Below, one piece after another: positions 7,949-16,234 of a DNA stretch of 64,000 nt. This stretch comes from Pseudomonas sp. GD04091. GTDB lineage: Bacteria; Pseudomonadota; Gammaproteobacteria; Pseudomonadales; Pseudomonadaceae. The notes beneath the pieces were generated by a model. It saw only the letters and a list, made by a program, of their open reading frames with translations, was not told the origin of the DNA and did no database searches. A program made the translations under genes and the position numbers. The DNA is taken from assembly GCF_029836165.1 (NCBI RefSeq), contig NZ_JAOEBG010000012.1, forward strand, positions 1 through 64,000. Direction: 5' to 3'. Every line of letters begins with the position of its first letter. The first letter of the stretch is position 1.

Positions 7949-8819
7949 GCAGCTCGAGCATGCGCTGGCGGGCCAGGGAACCGTCACCGGCACGCCAGGC
8001 CAGGTACAGTGGCAGCGGTGCCGAGACATCGTCCAGGGGCACGAAGCAGACGTCTGGCTGGCGATTGGCGTGGGCCGCGGAAGCCGGCAGCAGGGCAACG
8101 CCGAAACCGCAGGCGACCAGGCTGGCGACCGTCTGCAGTTGCGCCGCCTCCTGGACGATGCGCGGGCTGAACCCGGCGGCCTGGCACAGCTCGAGCAGGT
8201 GCTGGTGATAGCGACTGCCCAGGCTCCTGGGAGTGAACACGAACGGTTCCTCGGCGAACCCGGCCAGGGCGACGCTAGGTTCGCCGGCGCGCGGGTGGTC
8301 GGCCGGCAAGGCCAGCAGCAGCGCCTCTTCGTGCCACAGGCGCCAGTGCAGGCGTTCGTCGAGCTCCGGCACGTCGCGCAACACGGCCAGGTCCAATCGT
8401 TCGTCGAGCAGAGCGCGCGCCAGTTGCGCGGAGCTGGCCTGTTGCAAGGTCAGTTGCACCTGTGGCCACTGCTGGCGAAAGCGCTTGAGGCTGGCGAGCA
8501 GCTCCGGGTGGCCGGCCAGCGCAAGGCTGCCGATGCGCAGCTCGCCGGTCTGGCCCTTGGCGATACCGCGCGCTTGCTGCACGCCCTGCTCCAGGGCGTG
8601 CAGGGTGGCACGCGCGGTGTCCAGCAGGTGCGAGCCGGCCGGGGTCAGCCTGACGCCACGGGAGTGGCGCACGAACAAGGCGAAGCCCAGGCGTTGCTCG
8701 AGTCGGGCGATCGCCTGGCTCAGCGGTGGCTGGGCCATGTGCAGGCGCTCGGCGGCACGGTGGAAGTGCAGCTCTTCGGCAACCGCGACGAACTGGCGCA
8801 GCAGACGGGTTTCGATCAC
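7938..8819 (-). CDS. LysR family transcriptional regulator
   Basis: The protein has 293 residues. The winged helix-turn-helix is at 1-60 (LLRQFVAVAEELHFHRAAERLHMAQPPLSQ split across the helices), and the periplasmic-binding-like effector domain covers about 90-290. AQPPLSQAI is typical of the BenM/CatM-like branch that senses aromatic or short organic acids. It is divergent from the SDR at 8933, with a perfect dyad 22 bases before its start, so it probably controls both genes. Confidence 0.92.
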   Translation of the reverse strand: MIETRLLRQFVAVAEELHFHRAAERLHMAQPPLSQAIARLEQRLGFALFVRHSRGVRLTPAGSHLLDTARATLHALEQGVQQARGIAKGQTGELRIGSLALAGHPELLASLKRFRQQWPQVQLTLQQASSAQLARALLDERLDLAVLRDVPELDERLHWRLWHEEALLLALPADHPRAGEPSVALAGFAEEPFVFTPRSLGSRYHQHLLELCQAAGFSPRIVQEAAQLQTVASLVACGFGVALLPASAAHANRQPDVCFVPLDDVSAPLPLYLAWRAGDGSLARQRMLELLTG

Positions 8820-8840
8820 GGCAAGGCGTCCTTGGCGGGG

Positions 8841-8861
8841 GCGATATCGGTTCGATATCGC
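8841..8861. promoter_or_regulatory. Perfect dyad, probable LysR operator
   Basis: GCGATATCG (8841-8849) and CGATATCGC (8853-8861) form a perfect 9-bp inverted repeat with a three-base centre GTT. It contains the T-N11-A core of LysR sites (TATCGGTTCGATA). It lies between the divergent lysR and SDR genes. Binding by this LysR is inferred from position. Confidence 0.65.
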
Positions 8862-8932
8862 TGACGACGGCCAATAGTATTCAACTTTGCGGCATTCGCT
8901 GGCTAGGCTCGTGGCTGGACAAGGAGACCTGG

Positions 8933-9781
8933 ATGAAGCAAGCGAAGACCGTTCTGATCACCGGCGGCGCCCGTGGCCTGGGCCTGGCGGCCGCCCGGGC
9001 ATTGGCTGAAAGTGGCGCGCGGGTGATGATCAGTGACCTGGGGACCGACAACCAGGGGCGTGGCAGCGATCCGTTGGTGGTGGCCGCCGCGGCGGCCGAG
9101 CTGCGGGCCATGGGCTATCGGGTCGAAGGTCTGTGCCGTGACCTGACCGATGAGGTCCAGTGCCGGGAACTGGTGGAGGCCTGCGTGGCCTGCTTCGGTA
9201 GCCTCGATGCGCTGGTGCACAACGCGGGTTGGGTGGACTACCAGATGGTCGAGCAGACCACCGCGCAGTTCCTCGATCGGGCCCTGGGCATCAACGTGCA
9301 GGCGCCATTGTGGCTATGCAAGCACGCCTGGCCGTACCTCAAGCAATCCACCGCGCCGCGTATCGTGCTGGGGACCTCCGACCGGGCGATGTATCGCTGC
9401 CATGCCCGGCCCGGCTTGGCAGCCTACTCGGCTGGCAAGATGGCGCAGCTGGGGCTGATGAATGCCCTGGCGGCCGAGGGTGCGCCCCATGGCATTCTGG
9501 TGAACGCGCTGTCGCCGGTGGCACGCACACGCATGTGGGGCGAGCAGGGGGAACCGGAGGACCTGAAACCGGAGTGGGTGGCGCCTGGGTTTGCCTTCCT
9601 CGTCTCCGAGGCGTGCAAGGTCAGTGGCTTCGTGCTGCGGGCCAGTAACGGGCAATTCAGCGTGGCGCGCTTCGAAGAGGCGATGGGGGTGGAATATCCA
9701 CGGGATCTGCGCGGGGTCGTGGCGCAATCGGCGCAGGAGCTCGCGGCGCAGTGGGAGGACATGGTGCGCGCTACGCGGTGA
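8933..9781 (+). CDS. SDR family oxidoreductase
   Basis: The protein has 282 residues. The NAD(P)-binding loop is TGGARGLG (residues 10-17), followed by NAG (about 98-100) and the catalytic YSAGK motif (about 163-167), so the active site is complete. The start ATG at 8933 follows an AAGGAG ribosome site. It is slightly longer than the usual 250 residues because of a C-terminal extension (FEEAMGVEYPRDL onward). It is alone under the divergent LysR regulator. Substrate unknown. Confidence 0.88.
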   Translation: MKQAKTVLITGGARGLGLAAARALAESGARVMISDLGTDNQGRGSDPLVVAAAAAELRAMGYRVEGLCRDLTDEVQCRELVEACVACFGSLDALVHNAGWVDYQMVEQTTAQFLDRALGINVQAPLWLCKHAWPYLKQSTAPRIVLGTSDRAMYRCHARPGLAAYSAGKMAQLGLMNALAAEGAPHGILVNALSPVARTRMWGEQGEPEDLKPEWVAPGFAFLVSEACKVSGFVLRASNGQFSVARFEEAMGVEYPRDLRGVVAQSAQELAAQWEDMVRATR

Positions 9782-9941
9782 ATTCCGACTCGCCGGCCCC
9801 TGGCGCCTGGCTGTCCTGGCGGATATCGAGATAGATGGCGCCCCCGCACAAGCCGATCAATCCCAGGCTGGCCAGCACGATGTCACCCAGCAGCATGCCG
9901 ATGACCAGTAGCAGCAAGCTGAGGCGAAACAGTGCAGTCAT
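9771..9941 (-). CDS. Small membrane protein
   Basis: The protein has 56 residues with two hydrophobic segments (about residues 4-20 and 24-40: LFRLSLLLLVIGMLLGDI, then LASLGLIGLCGGAIYLDI) and a short polar tail. The ATG at 9941 has GGAGA seven bases upstream; a longer start at 10025 has no such site. It overlaps the convergent SDR end by 11 bases. Function unknown. Confidence 0.6.
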   Translation of the reverse strand: MTALFRLSLLLLVIGMLLGDIVLASLGLIGLCGGAIYLDIRQDSQAPGAGESEFTA

Positions 9942-10082
9942 GGCCGTCTCCAGGGCAGTGCCAAAAAATCCTTGGGCACTACCATAACGCTCTGGCGCCG
10001 GCTGTACAGCAGCATGGCCATTCATTCACCCGCTTTGGCAGAACGGGCGTCACTTGACGCCCCGATGCATCCCTGATTTCAT

Positions 10083-10096
10083 TGAAACCGGTTTCA
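10083..10096. promoter_or_regulatory. PtxS operator upstream of ptxS
   Basis: TGAAACCGGTTTCA is a perfect 14-bp palindrome and is the known PtxS recognition sequence in P. putida. It lies 37 bases before the ptxS start, consistent with autorepression relieved by 2-ketogluconate. Confidence 0.9.
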
Positions 10097-10133
10097 TCAA
10101 CCCTGCACATACGCAAACAAGAAGGGCTCAGGG

Positions 10134-11156
10134 GTGGACAAAGAGACGGTTCCCGTTCGCGGGAGAGTCACCATCAGCGAGGTCGCCAAGGCGGCCGGCG
10201 TCTCCAAGGCGACGGTCTCACGCTTCATGGGCGAAGACCGGCAGCTGCTGGCCGAAGCGACCGCCCAGCGCATCGAAGCGGTGGTCGAACGCCTCGGCTA
10301 CCGCCCCAATCGCATGGCCAGCGCGCTCAAGCGCGGCCGTACCGGGTTGATCGGCATGCTGTTGGCGGACATCCGCAACCCCTATTCCGTCGCGGTGATG
10401 CACGGTGTCGAAACCGCCTGTCACCAGCATGGCTACAGCCTGGTGGTGTGCAACACCGACTGCGACCACGACCAGGAGCGCAGCCACCTGCAGGCCCTGC
10501 AGTCGTACAACGTCGACGGTCTGATCGTGAACACTCTGGGTCATCGCGCCGATGAACTGGCCAGCCTGGCCCGCGAACTGCCGATGGTGCTGGTCGACCG
10601 GCAGCTGGCCGGGCTGCCGGTCGACCTGGTGGGCCTGGACAACGGCGATGCCGTCGAGCAGGCGCTCGATCATCTGGTGCTCAGCGGCTATCGCGACATT
10701 CTCGCCGTGACCGAGCCGCTCGACGGCACCAGCTCCCGCCAGGAGCGCGTCGATGCCTTCCAGGCCTCCATCGCCCGTCGCCGTGGTGTACGCGGGCAAG
10801 TACTGGAGGTGGGCGAGCAGCTGCGCGAGCAGTTGGCGGGTTTCATCGCCGGGGCAGGGCACGGTCCCCAGGCACTGTTCACCTGCAACGGCGTCGCCAC
10901 GCTCGAAGTGGTGCGCGTGCTGCACGCGCGAGGCGGGCCGCTGTTCCAGGAAGTGGGGCTGATCGCGCTCGACGAACTGGACTGGTATCCGCTGGTGGGC
11001 AATGGCATCAGCGCCCTGGCCCAGCCCACCGAGCGTATCGGCGCCGCGGCATTCCAGCGCCTGCTGGAACGCCTGCAAGGCAGCCATTCGCCGGCCCGGC
11101 GCCTGGACCTGCGTGCCGAGCTCATACCGCGGGGCTCCACTCGACTGCAACGATGA
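10134..11156 (+). CDS. ptxS: LacI-family regulator PtxS (2-ketogluconate repressor)
   Basis: The protein has 340 residues. The LacI helix-turn-helix (about 12-60: VTISEVAKAAGVSKATVSRF, then RLGYRPNRMA) is followed by a periplasmic-binding-like sensor domain. PtxS binds TGAAACCGGTTTCA and releases it on 2-ketogluconate. Two perfect copies flank this gene (10083 and 11191), the second in front of kguE. The start is GTG at 10134 with AAGGG nine bases upstream. Gene order ptxS-kguEKTD is that of P. putida and P. aeruginosa. Confidence 0.95.
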   Translation: MDKETVPVRGRVTISEVAKAAGVSKATVSRFMGEDRQLLAEATAQRIEAVVERLGYRPNRMASALKRGRTGLIGMLLADIRNPYSVAVMHGVETACHQHGYSLVVCNTDCDHDQERSHLQALQSYNVDGLIVNTLGHRADELASLARELPMVLVDRQLAGLPVDLVGLDNGDAVEQALDHLVLSGYRDILAVTEPLDGTSSRQERVDAFQASIARRRGVRGQVLEVGEQLREQLAGFIAGAGHGPQALFTCNGVATLEVVRVLHARGGPLFQEVGLIALDELDWYPLVGNGISALAQPTERIGAAAFQRLLERLQGSHSPARRLDLRAELIPRGSTRLQR

Positions 11157-11190
11157 CGGCGTCCTGGACGCCGTTTGCCTCGGCCAGAAA

Positions 11191-11204
11191 TGAAACCGGT
11201 TTCA
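11191..11204. promoter_or_regulatory. PtxS operator upstream of kguE
   Basis: This is a second perfect TGAAACCGGTTTCA palindrome, 24 bases before the kguE start. It should repress the kguEKTD operon in the absence of 2-ketogluconate. No third copy is visible before the gluconate dehydrogenase genes. Confidence 0.9.
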
Positions 11205-11228
11205 TCCACAAGAACAAGGACTATCACG

Positions 11229-11999
11229 ATGCACACGAACACTGTCTCCATCAGCTTGTCGAGTTTCGGTGCCGATGCCGTGAGGCAGTTGGGCCAGGCC
11301 AGCTACCTGCCGCTGCTGGCCGCCGCCGGTGCGCGGCGGGTGGAATGGCGCGAGGAACTGTTCGACGCCGAGCCCGATGCCGCCAGCCTGGCCAGCCTGG
11401 CTGCCGAGCATGGTCTGCAAAGTCTTTACTCGACGCCACTGGAGTTGTGGCGCGAGGATGGCAGCCTGGAGCCAGCCATCACCCAGCGCCTGCACCTGGC
11501 GGATGCGATCGGCGCGGTGGCCCTGAAGGTTTCGCTGGGGCACTACCAGGAGGGCTGCGATCTGCAGGCCCTGGCGCCACTGTTGCGGCACAAGACGGCG
11601 CTGTACGTGGAAAACGACCAGACCGCGCACGGCGGCCGGCTGCAAATCCTGCTGCGTTTCTTGCGCGAGGCGCAGGCACAGGGTGTGGCACCGGGCCTGA
11701 CCTTCGACATCGGCAACTGGTACTGGCATGACGAATCGCCGCTGCTGGCCGCGCAATTGCTCGGCCGTTGGGTGCGCTATGTGCACTGCAAGGCGGTGGC
11801 CCGGCGTGCCGACGGGCGCCTGGTGGCCGTGGTGCCGCAGGCCCTGGATCTGGCTCAATGGCGCGAGTTGATGAGGCATTTCGCCCCCGGCCTGCCGCGC
11901 GCCATCGAGTACCCCTTGGCCGGCGAGGATCTGCTGACGCTGACGGCACGGCAGGTCGCGCAACTGGCGCAACTGGAAGGGCAGGTGTGCCATGGTTGA
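11229..11999 (+). CDS. kguE: KguE, xylose-isomerase-like TIM-barrel protein
   Basis: The protein has 256 residues and belongs to the AP-endonuclease family 2/sugar-isomerase TIM-barrel fold. Candidate metal ligands are in YVENDQT, LTFDIGNWYWH, RYVHCKAV and IEYPLAGED. It is the first gene of the 2-ketogluconate operon, just behind a PtxS operator, with AAGGA upstream of the ATG. KguE is always found with KguK and KguD but its exact reaction is not settled; epimerase is only a family-based guess. Confidence 0.9.
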   Translation: MHTNTVSISLSSFGADAVRQLGQASYLPLLAAAGARRVEWREELFDAEPDAASLASLAAEHGLQSLYSTPLELWREDGSLEPAITQRLHLADAIGAVALKVSLGHYQEGCDLQALAPLLRHKTALYVENDQTAHGGRLQILLRFLREAQAQGVAPGLTFDIGNWYWHDESPLLAAQLLGRWVRYVHCKAVARRADGRLVAVVPQALDLAQWRELMRHFAPGLPRAIEYPLAGEDLLTLTARQVAQLAQLEGQVCHG

Positions 12000-12951
12000 G
12001 CGCGACGTCCTGTGTTTCGGTGAAACCATGGCCATGTTCGTGGCGGCGCAGCCGGGCGATCTGGCAACGGTCGACGGTTTCGGCAAACGCATTGCCGGTG
12101 CCGACAGCAACGTGGCCATCGGTCTGGCCCGCCTGGGCTTGCGGGTCCAGTGGCTGAGCCGGGTGGGCAACGATTCGCTCGGCGCCTTCGTGCTCGACAC
12201 CCTGCGCCAGGAGGGCCTGGACTGCTCGAACGTCGAGATCGATGCCGAGCACCCGACGGGGTTCCAGCTCAAGGAGCGCTGCGACGATGGCCGCGACCCC
12301 AAGGTCGAGTATTTCCGTCGAGGCTCGGCGGCCAGTCGCCTGGCACCGAGGCAACTACAACCTGGATTGCTGCAGGCCCGCCACCTGCATGCCACCGGTA
12401 TTCCACCGGCGCTGTCGGCCAGTTGCCGCGCGCTGTGCCACCAGTTGCTCGACGGCATGCGCGCCAATGGCCGCAGCATTTCCTTCGACCCCAACCTGCG
12501 CCCCTCGCTGTGGCCGGACCGACCGACCATGGTGCGCGAGATCAATGCCTTGGCCTTCAAGGCCGACTGGGTCCTGCCGGGGCTGGAGGAAGGGCGCCTG
12601 CTGACCGGTCGCCAGTCGCCGCAGGCCATCGCCGAGTTCTACCTCGAGCAGGGCGTGCAGTGCGTGGCCATCAAGCTCGGTGCCCAAGGCGCCTACTGGC
12701 GCGATGCCCGGGGCGAGCATGGCGTGGTGCCCGGTCAGCCGGTGGCCCAAGTGGTGGACACCGTGGGCGCGGGCGATGCCTTCGCCGTCGGCGTGATCAG
12801 CGCCTTGCTCGAGGGCCTGCCGCTGCGCCGCGCGGTGTCCCGGGGCAACTGGTGCGGCAGCCGCGCGGTGCAGAGCCGCGGCGACATGGAAGGCCTGCCG
12901 CGACGCCATGAGCTGGACCGTCATGAAGACGCTGCGCTCAACCCATGCTGA
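11992..12951 (+). CDS. kguK: 2-ketogluconate kinase (PfkB family)
   Basis: The protein has 319 residues of the ribokinase/PfkB fold. The N-terminal GADSNVAIGLARLG segment binds sugar, and the C-terminal VDTVGAGDAFAVGV motif holds the anion hole and catalytic Asp. It phosphorylates 2-ketogluconate in the cytoplasm to 2-keto-6-phosphogluconate, the substrate of KguD. Its start overlaps the end of kguE by eight bases, indicating translational coupling. Confidence 0.95.
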   Translation: MVERDVLCFGETMAMFVAAQPGDLATVDGFGKRIAGADSNVAIGLARLGLRVQWLSRVGNDSLGAFVLDTLRQEGLDCSNVEIDAEHPTGFQLKERCDDGRDPKVEYFRRGSAASRLAPRQLQPGLLQARHLHATGIPPALSASCRALCHQLLDGMRANGRSISFDPNLRPSLWPDRPTMVREINALAFKADWVLPGLEEGRLLTGRQSPQAIAEFYLEQGVQCVAIKLGAQGAYWRDARGEHGVVPGQPVAQVVDTVGAGDAFAVGVISALLEGLPLRRAVSRGNWCGSRAVQSRGDMEGLPRRHELDRHEDAALNPC

Positions 12952-13008
12952 ACCACCGGCTCGTCCGGAACCTGATGTGACAAGAACAACAAGACCAGGA
13001 GAACCCTC

Positions 13009-14286
13009 ATGCAGATCGACCGACTCGCCCCCAGACGCTGGTGGTACATCATGCCCATCGTCTTCATCACCTACAGCCTGGCCTACCTCGACCGGGCCAA
13101 CTATGGCTTCGCCGCGGCCTCGGGCATGGCCGACGACCTGAAGATCACCCCGGCGCTGTCGTCGTTGCTCGGCGCGCTGTTCTTCCTCGGCTATTTCTTC
13201 TTCCAGGTGCCGGGCGCGATCTACGCGCAGAAGCGCAGCGTGAAGAAACTGATCTTCGCCAGCCTGATTCTCTGGGGCGGGCTGGCCACCCTGACCGGCG
13301 TGGTGCACGACGTCTACCTGCTGATCGTCATCCGCTTCCTGCTGGGCGTGGTGGAGGCGGCGGTGATGCCGGCCATGCTCATCTACCTCTGCCACTGGTT
13401 CACCCGCGCCGAGCGTTCACGGGCCAACACCTTCCTGATCCTCGGCAATCCGGTGACCATCCTGTGGATGTCGGTGGTCTCGGGCTACCTGGTGCAGCAG
13501 TTCGACTGGCGCTGGATGTTCATCATCGAGGGCGCGCCGGCGATCCTCTGGGCCTTCATCTGGTGGCGCCTGGTGGACGATCGCCCGGAGCAGGCCAAGT
13601 GGCTGGATGCCCAGGAGAAGGCGGCGCTGCGCGAGGCGCTCGCCGCCGAACAGCAGGGCATCAAGCCGGTGAAGAACTACCGCGAGGCGTTCCGTTCGCC
13701 GACGGTGATCATCCTGTCGCTGCAGTACTTCTGCTGGAGCATCGGCGTGTACGGCTTCGTCCTCTGGCTGCCGTCGATCCTCAAGCAGGCGGCGGCGCTG
13801 GACATCGTCACCGCCGGCTGGCTGTCAGCATTGCCTTACCTTGGCGCGGTCCTGGCCATGCTCGGAGTGTCCTGGGCCTCGGACCGCCTGCAAAAGCGCA
13901 AGCGTTTCGTCTGGCCGCCACTGCTGATCGCCGCGCTGGCGTTCTATGGCTCGTACAGCCTGGGCACCGAGCACTTCTGGTGGTCCTACGCCTTGCTGGT
14001 GATCGCCGGGGCCTGCATGTACGCGCCCTACGGGCCATTCTTCGCCATCGTGCCCGAGCTGCTGCCGGCCAACGTCGCCGGTGGCGCCATGGCGCTGATC
14101 AACAGCATGGGGGCGTTGGGCTCGTTCTCAGGCTCCTGGCTGGTGGGCTACCTCAACGGCGTGACCGGCGGCCCCGGCGCGTCCTACCTGTTCATGTGCG
14201 GCGCGCTGCTGGCGGCCGTGGCCCTGACCGCTGTCCTCAACCCCTTGCAACAGGCGCGGCAGCAATGCCTGGCGCCCAGTCGATAG
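13009..14286 (+). CDS. kguT: 2-ketogluconate MFS transporter
   Basis: The protein has 425 residues with twelve transmembrane segments. It belongs to the anion:cation symporter branch of the MFS (YSLAYLDRANYGFAAASGMA near residue 20, RFLLGVVEAAVMPAML near 105). It brings periplasmic 2-ketogluconate, made by the neighbouring gluconate dehydrogenase, into the cell. CCAGGAGAA lies before the ATG. Third gene of the kgu operon. Confidence 0.94.
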   Translation: MQIDRLAPRRWWYIMPIVFITYSLAYLDRANYGFAAASGMADDLKITPALSSLLGALFFLGYFFFQVPGAIYAQKRSVKKLIFASLILWGGLATLTGVVHDVYLLIVIRFLLGVVEAAVMPAMLIYLCHWFTRAERSRANTFLILGNPVTILWMSVVSGYLVQQFDWRWMFIIEGAPAILWAFIWWRLVDDRPEQAKWLDAQEKAALREALAAEQQGIKPVKNYREAFRSPTVIILSLQYFCWSIGVYGFVLWLPSILKQAAALDIVTAGWLSALPYLGAVLAMLGVSWASDRLQKRKRFVWPPLLIAALAFYGSYSLGTEHFWWSYALLVIAGACMYAPYGPFFAIVPELLPANVAGGAMALINSMGALGSFSGSWLVGYLNGVTGGPGASYLFMCGALLAAVALTAVLNPLQQARQQCLAPSR

Positions 14287-14296
14287 GTATCGCGCA

Positions 14297-15283
14297 ATGA
14301 GAAAACGCATCGTCCTCTACAAACGCCTGTCCGATGAGCTCATGGCCCGCCTGCAGGCGCACGCCGAGGTAACCCTGGTCGAGTCGCCCAACGCCGATGG
14401 CCTGGTCCGCCTGCGCGCCGCGCTGCCGGGCGCCCATGGACTGCTCGGCGCCAGCCTGCGTCTGGATCGCGCGCTGCTCGACCTGGCACCGCAGCTGGAA
14501 GTGGTCTCCAGCGTGTCGGTCGGCGTGGACAACTACGACATCGACGCCCTGAACCAGAAGGGCGTGCTGCTGACCAACACCCCCGACGTGCTCACCGAGA
14601 CGACCGCCGACACCGGCTTCGCCCTGATCCTGGCCTGCGCCCGCCGTGTGGCCGAGCTCGATGGCTGGATCCGCGCCGGCCACTGGCAGGCCGGGATCGG
14701 GCCGGCGCAATTCGGTTGCGACGTCCACGGCAAGACGTTGGGTATCGTCGGCATGGGCCGCATTGGCGAGGCCTTGGCGCGTCGCGCGCATGCTGGTTTC
14801 GGCATGCGTGTGCTGTACCACACCCGTCAGCCCCGGCCTGAGGTGGAGGCGCGATTCGCGGCCGGCTACCGCAGCCTGGAGGCGTTGCTGGCCGAGGCGG
14901 ATTTCGTCTGCCTGTGCCTGCCGTTGACTGCCGAGACCGAAAACCTGATCGGCGAGCCGCAGCTGGCGCTGATGAAGCCCTCGGCGATCCTGGTGAACAT
15001 CTCCCGAGGCCGGGTGCTGGACGAGCCGGCGTTGCTGCGTGCCCTGGCCGAGCGGCGCATTCGTGGCGCCGGGCTGGATGTGTTCGTGCAGGAGCCGCTG
15101 CCGGCCGATTCTGCGCTGCTGCAGCAGGACAACCTGGTGCTGACCCCGCACATTGGCTCGGCCACGGTGGAAACCCGCGAGGCCATGGCCCGCTGCGCGG
15201 TGGACAACCTGCTGGCCGCGCTGGCCGGCGAACGGCCGCAAAACCTGGTCAACCCCGACGCCTGGTCGTGGCGAAAAAAATGA
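14297..15283 (+). CDS. kguD: 2-keto-6-phosphogluconate reductase
   Basis: The protein has 328 residues of the D-2-hydroxyacid dehydrogenase family. It has the NAD(P) loop GIVGMGRIGEALARRA (about 148-163) and the catalytic Arg/Glu/His set: SVSVGVDNYD, LVNISRGRVLDE, and the final LTPHIGSATVET with the catalytic His. It reduces 2-keto-6-phosphogluconate to 6-phosphogluconate, which enters the Entner-Doudoroff route. It is the last gene of the kgu operon, ten bases after kguT. Confidence 0.93.
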   Translation: MRKRIVLYKRLSDELMARLQAHAEVTLVESPNADGLVRLRAALPGAHGLLGASLRLDRALLDLAPQLEVVSSVSVGVDNYDIDALNQKGVLLTNTPDVLTETTADTGFALILACARRVAELDGWIRAGHWQAGIGPAQFGCDVHGKTLGIVGMGRIGEALARRAHAGFGMRVLYHTRQPRPEVEARFAAGYRSLEALLAEADFVCLCLPLTAETENLIGEPQLALMKPSAILVNISRGRVLDEPALLRALAERRIRGAGLDVFVQEPLPADSALLQQDNLVLTPHIGSATVETREAMARCAVDNLLAALAGERPQNLVNPDAWSWRKK

Positions 15284-15341
15284 ACCGGGCGAGCCGTTCG
15301 CTTGCCCCATGCTTGCCATAACAACAGCCCTTGCCTGATGC

Positions 15342-15428
15342 GAAATCCCGGGGTCGCAACGCGACTCCTTCGCGAAACGAGGCCGCCGTCGCGAGACAGC
15401 GCTATCTCGTTGGCGCCCCCGGGATTTC
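15342..15428. promoter_or_regulatory. Long structured inverted repeat between kguD and the gluconate dehydrogenase genes
   Basis: GAAATCCCGGGG (15342-15353) is an exact inverse of CCCCGGGATTTC (15417-15428). Further pairing continues inwards (CGC with GCG, AACG with CGTT), so the 87 bases can fold into one long branched hairpin. There is no U-run after it, so it is not a plain intrinsic terminator. It separates two co-directional operons and may be an RNA processing, stability or attenuation element. Confidence 0.45.
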
Positions 15429-15484
15429 CATGGGTGAAAAGGGCGACGACTTCCGTATGACCTGATCAACAGAGAGACATCCTC

Positions 15485-16231
15485 ATGTCCAAGGACCAAC
15501 CCGCCTCCGTGCAACCGGCGCGCCGGGCGTTCCTGCGCCAATCCCTGACCCTGATCCCGGTGGCGACCCTCGCCAGCTCGGGGCTGGGCAGCGCAGTGCT
15601 CGCCGACAGCGCCACTCCGGCCCCCGTCGAGTCGGCCCGTCCGGCCCCGGCGCGCGCCTACCAACCGACCTTCTTCACCCGGCAGGAGTGGGCCTTCGTC
15701 AGTGCCGCCGTCGCCGTGCTCATTCCCACCGATGCCCTGGGCCCCGGCGCGGCCGATGCCGGCGTGCCCGAGTTCATCGACCGCCAACTCAACACCCGCT
15801 ACGGCAGTGGCGGGTTGTGGTACATGCAGGGGCCGTTCCATCCCGATGCGCCCAGCGAGCTGGGCTACCAGCTCAAGCTCAGCCCGCAGGAGATCTACCG
15901 GCTGGGCATCGCCGAAACCGACGCCTGGTGCCAGGCACGGTTCGGCAAGGCCTTCGCGGCGCTGGACCCTGCACAACAGCAGCGGGCGCTGGAGGCGCTG
16001 GACGGCGGCCAGGCGCCGTTCGCCTCGGTGCCGGCGGCCACTTTCTTCGGCATGCTCTGGCTCAACACCCGTGAGGGTTTCTTCAGCGATCCACTGCACG
16101 GTGGCAACCAGGGCCTGGCCGGCTGGAAGCTGGTTGGCTTCCCCGGCGCTCGCGCCGATTTCATGGACTGGGTGGAACGCGACGAGCGTTATCCCTTCCC
16201 GCCAGTGTCCATCAGCGGCGAGCGAGGTTGA
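15485..16231 (+). CDS. Gluconate 2-dehydrogenase, small (gamma) subunit
   Basis: The protein has 248 residues. It begins with a Tat-type signal (ARRAFLRQSLTLIPVATLAS, residues 13-32), so the complex is exported folded. The rest matches the gluconate 2-dehydrogenase subunit 3 family (FFTRQEWAFVSAAVAVLIPT, then GVPEFIDRQLNTRYGSGG). It partners the FAD subunit (gene begins four bases later) and the tri-haem cytochrome c. The complex oxidises gluconate to 2-ketogluconate on the periplasmic face. The small subunit supplies the Tat signal for the FAD subunit. Confidence 0.93.
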   Translation: MSKDQPASVQPARRAFLRQSLTLIPVATLASSGLGSAVLADSATPAPVESARPAPARAYQPTFFTRQEWAFVSAAVAVLIPTDALGPGAADAGVPEFIDRQLNTRYGSGGLWYMQGPFHPDAPSELGYQLKLSPQEIYRLGIAETDAWCQARFGKAFAALDPAQQQRALEALDGGQAPFASVPAATFFGMLWLNTREGFFSDPLHGGNQGLAGWKLVGFPGARADFMDWVERDERYPFPPVSISGERG

Positions 16232-16234
16232 GCC

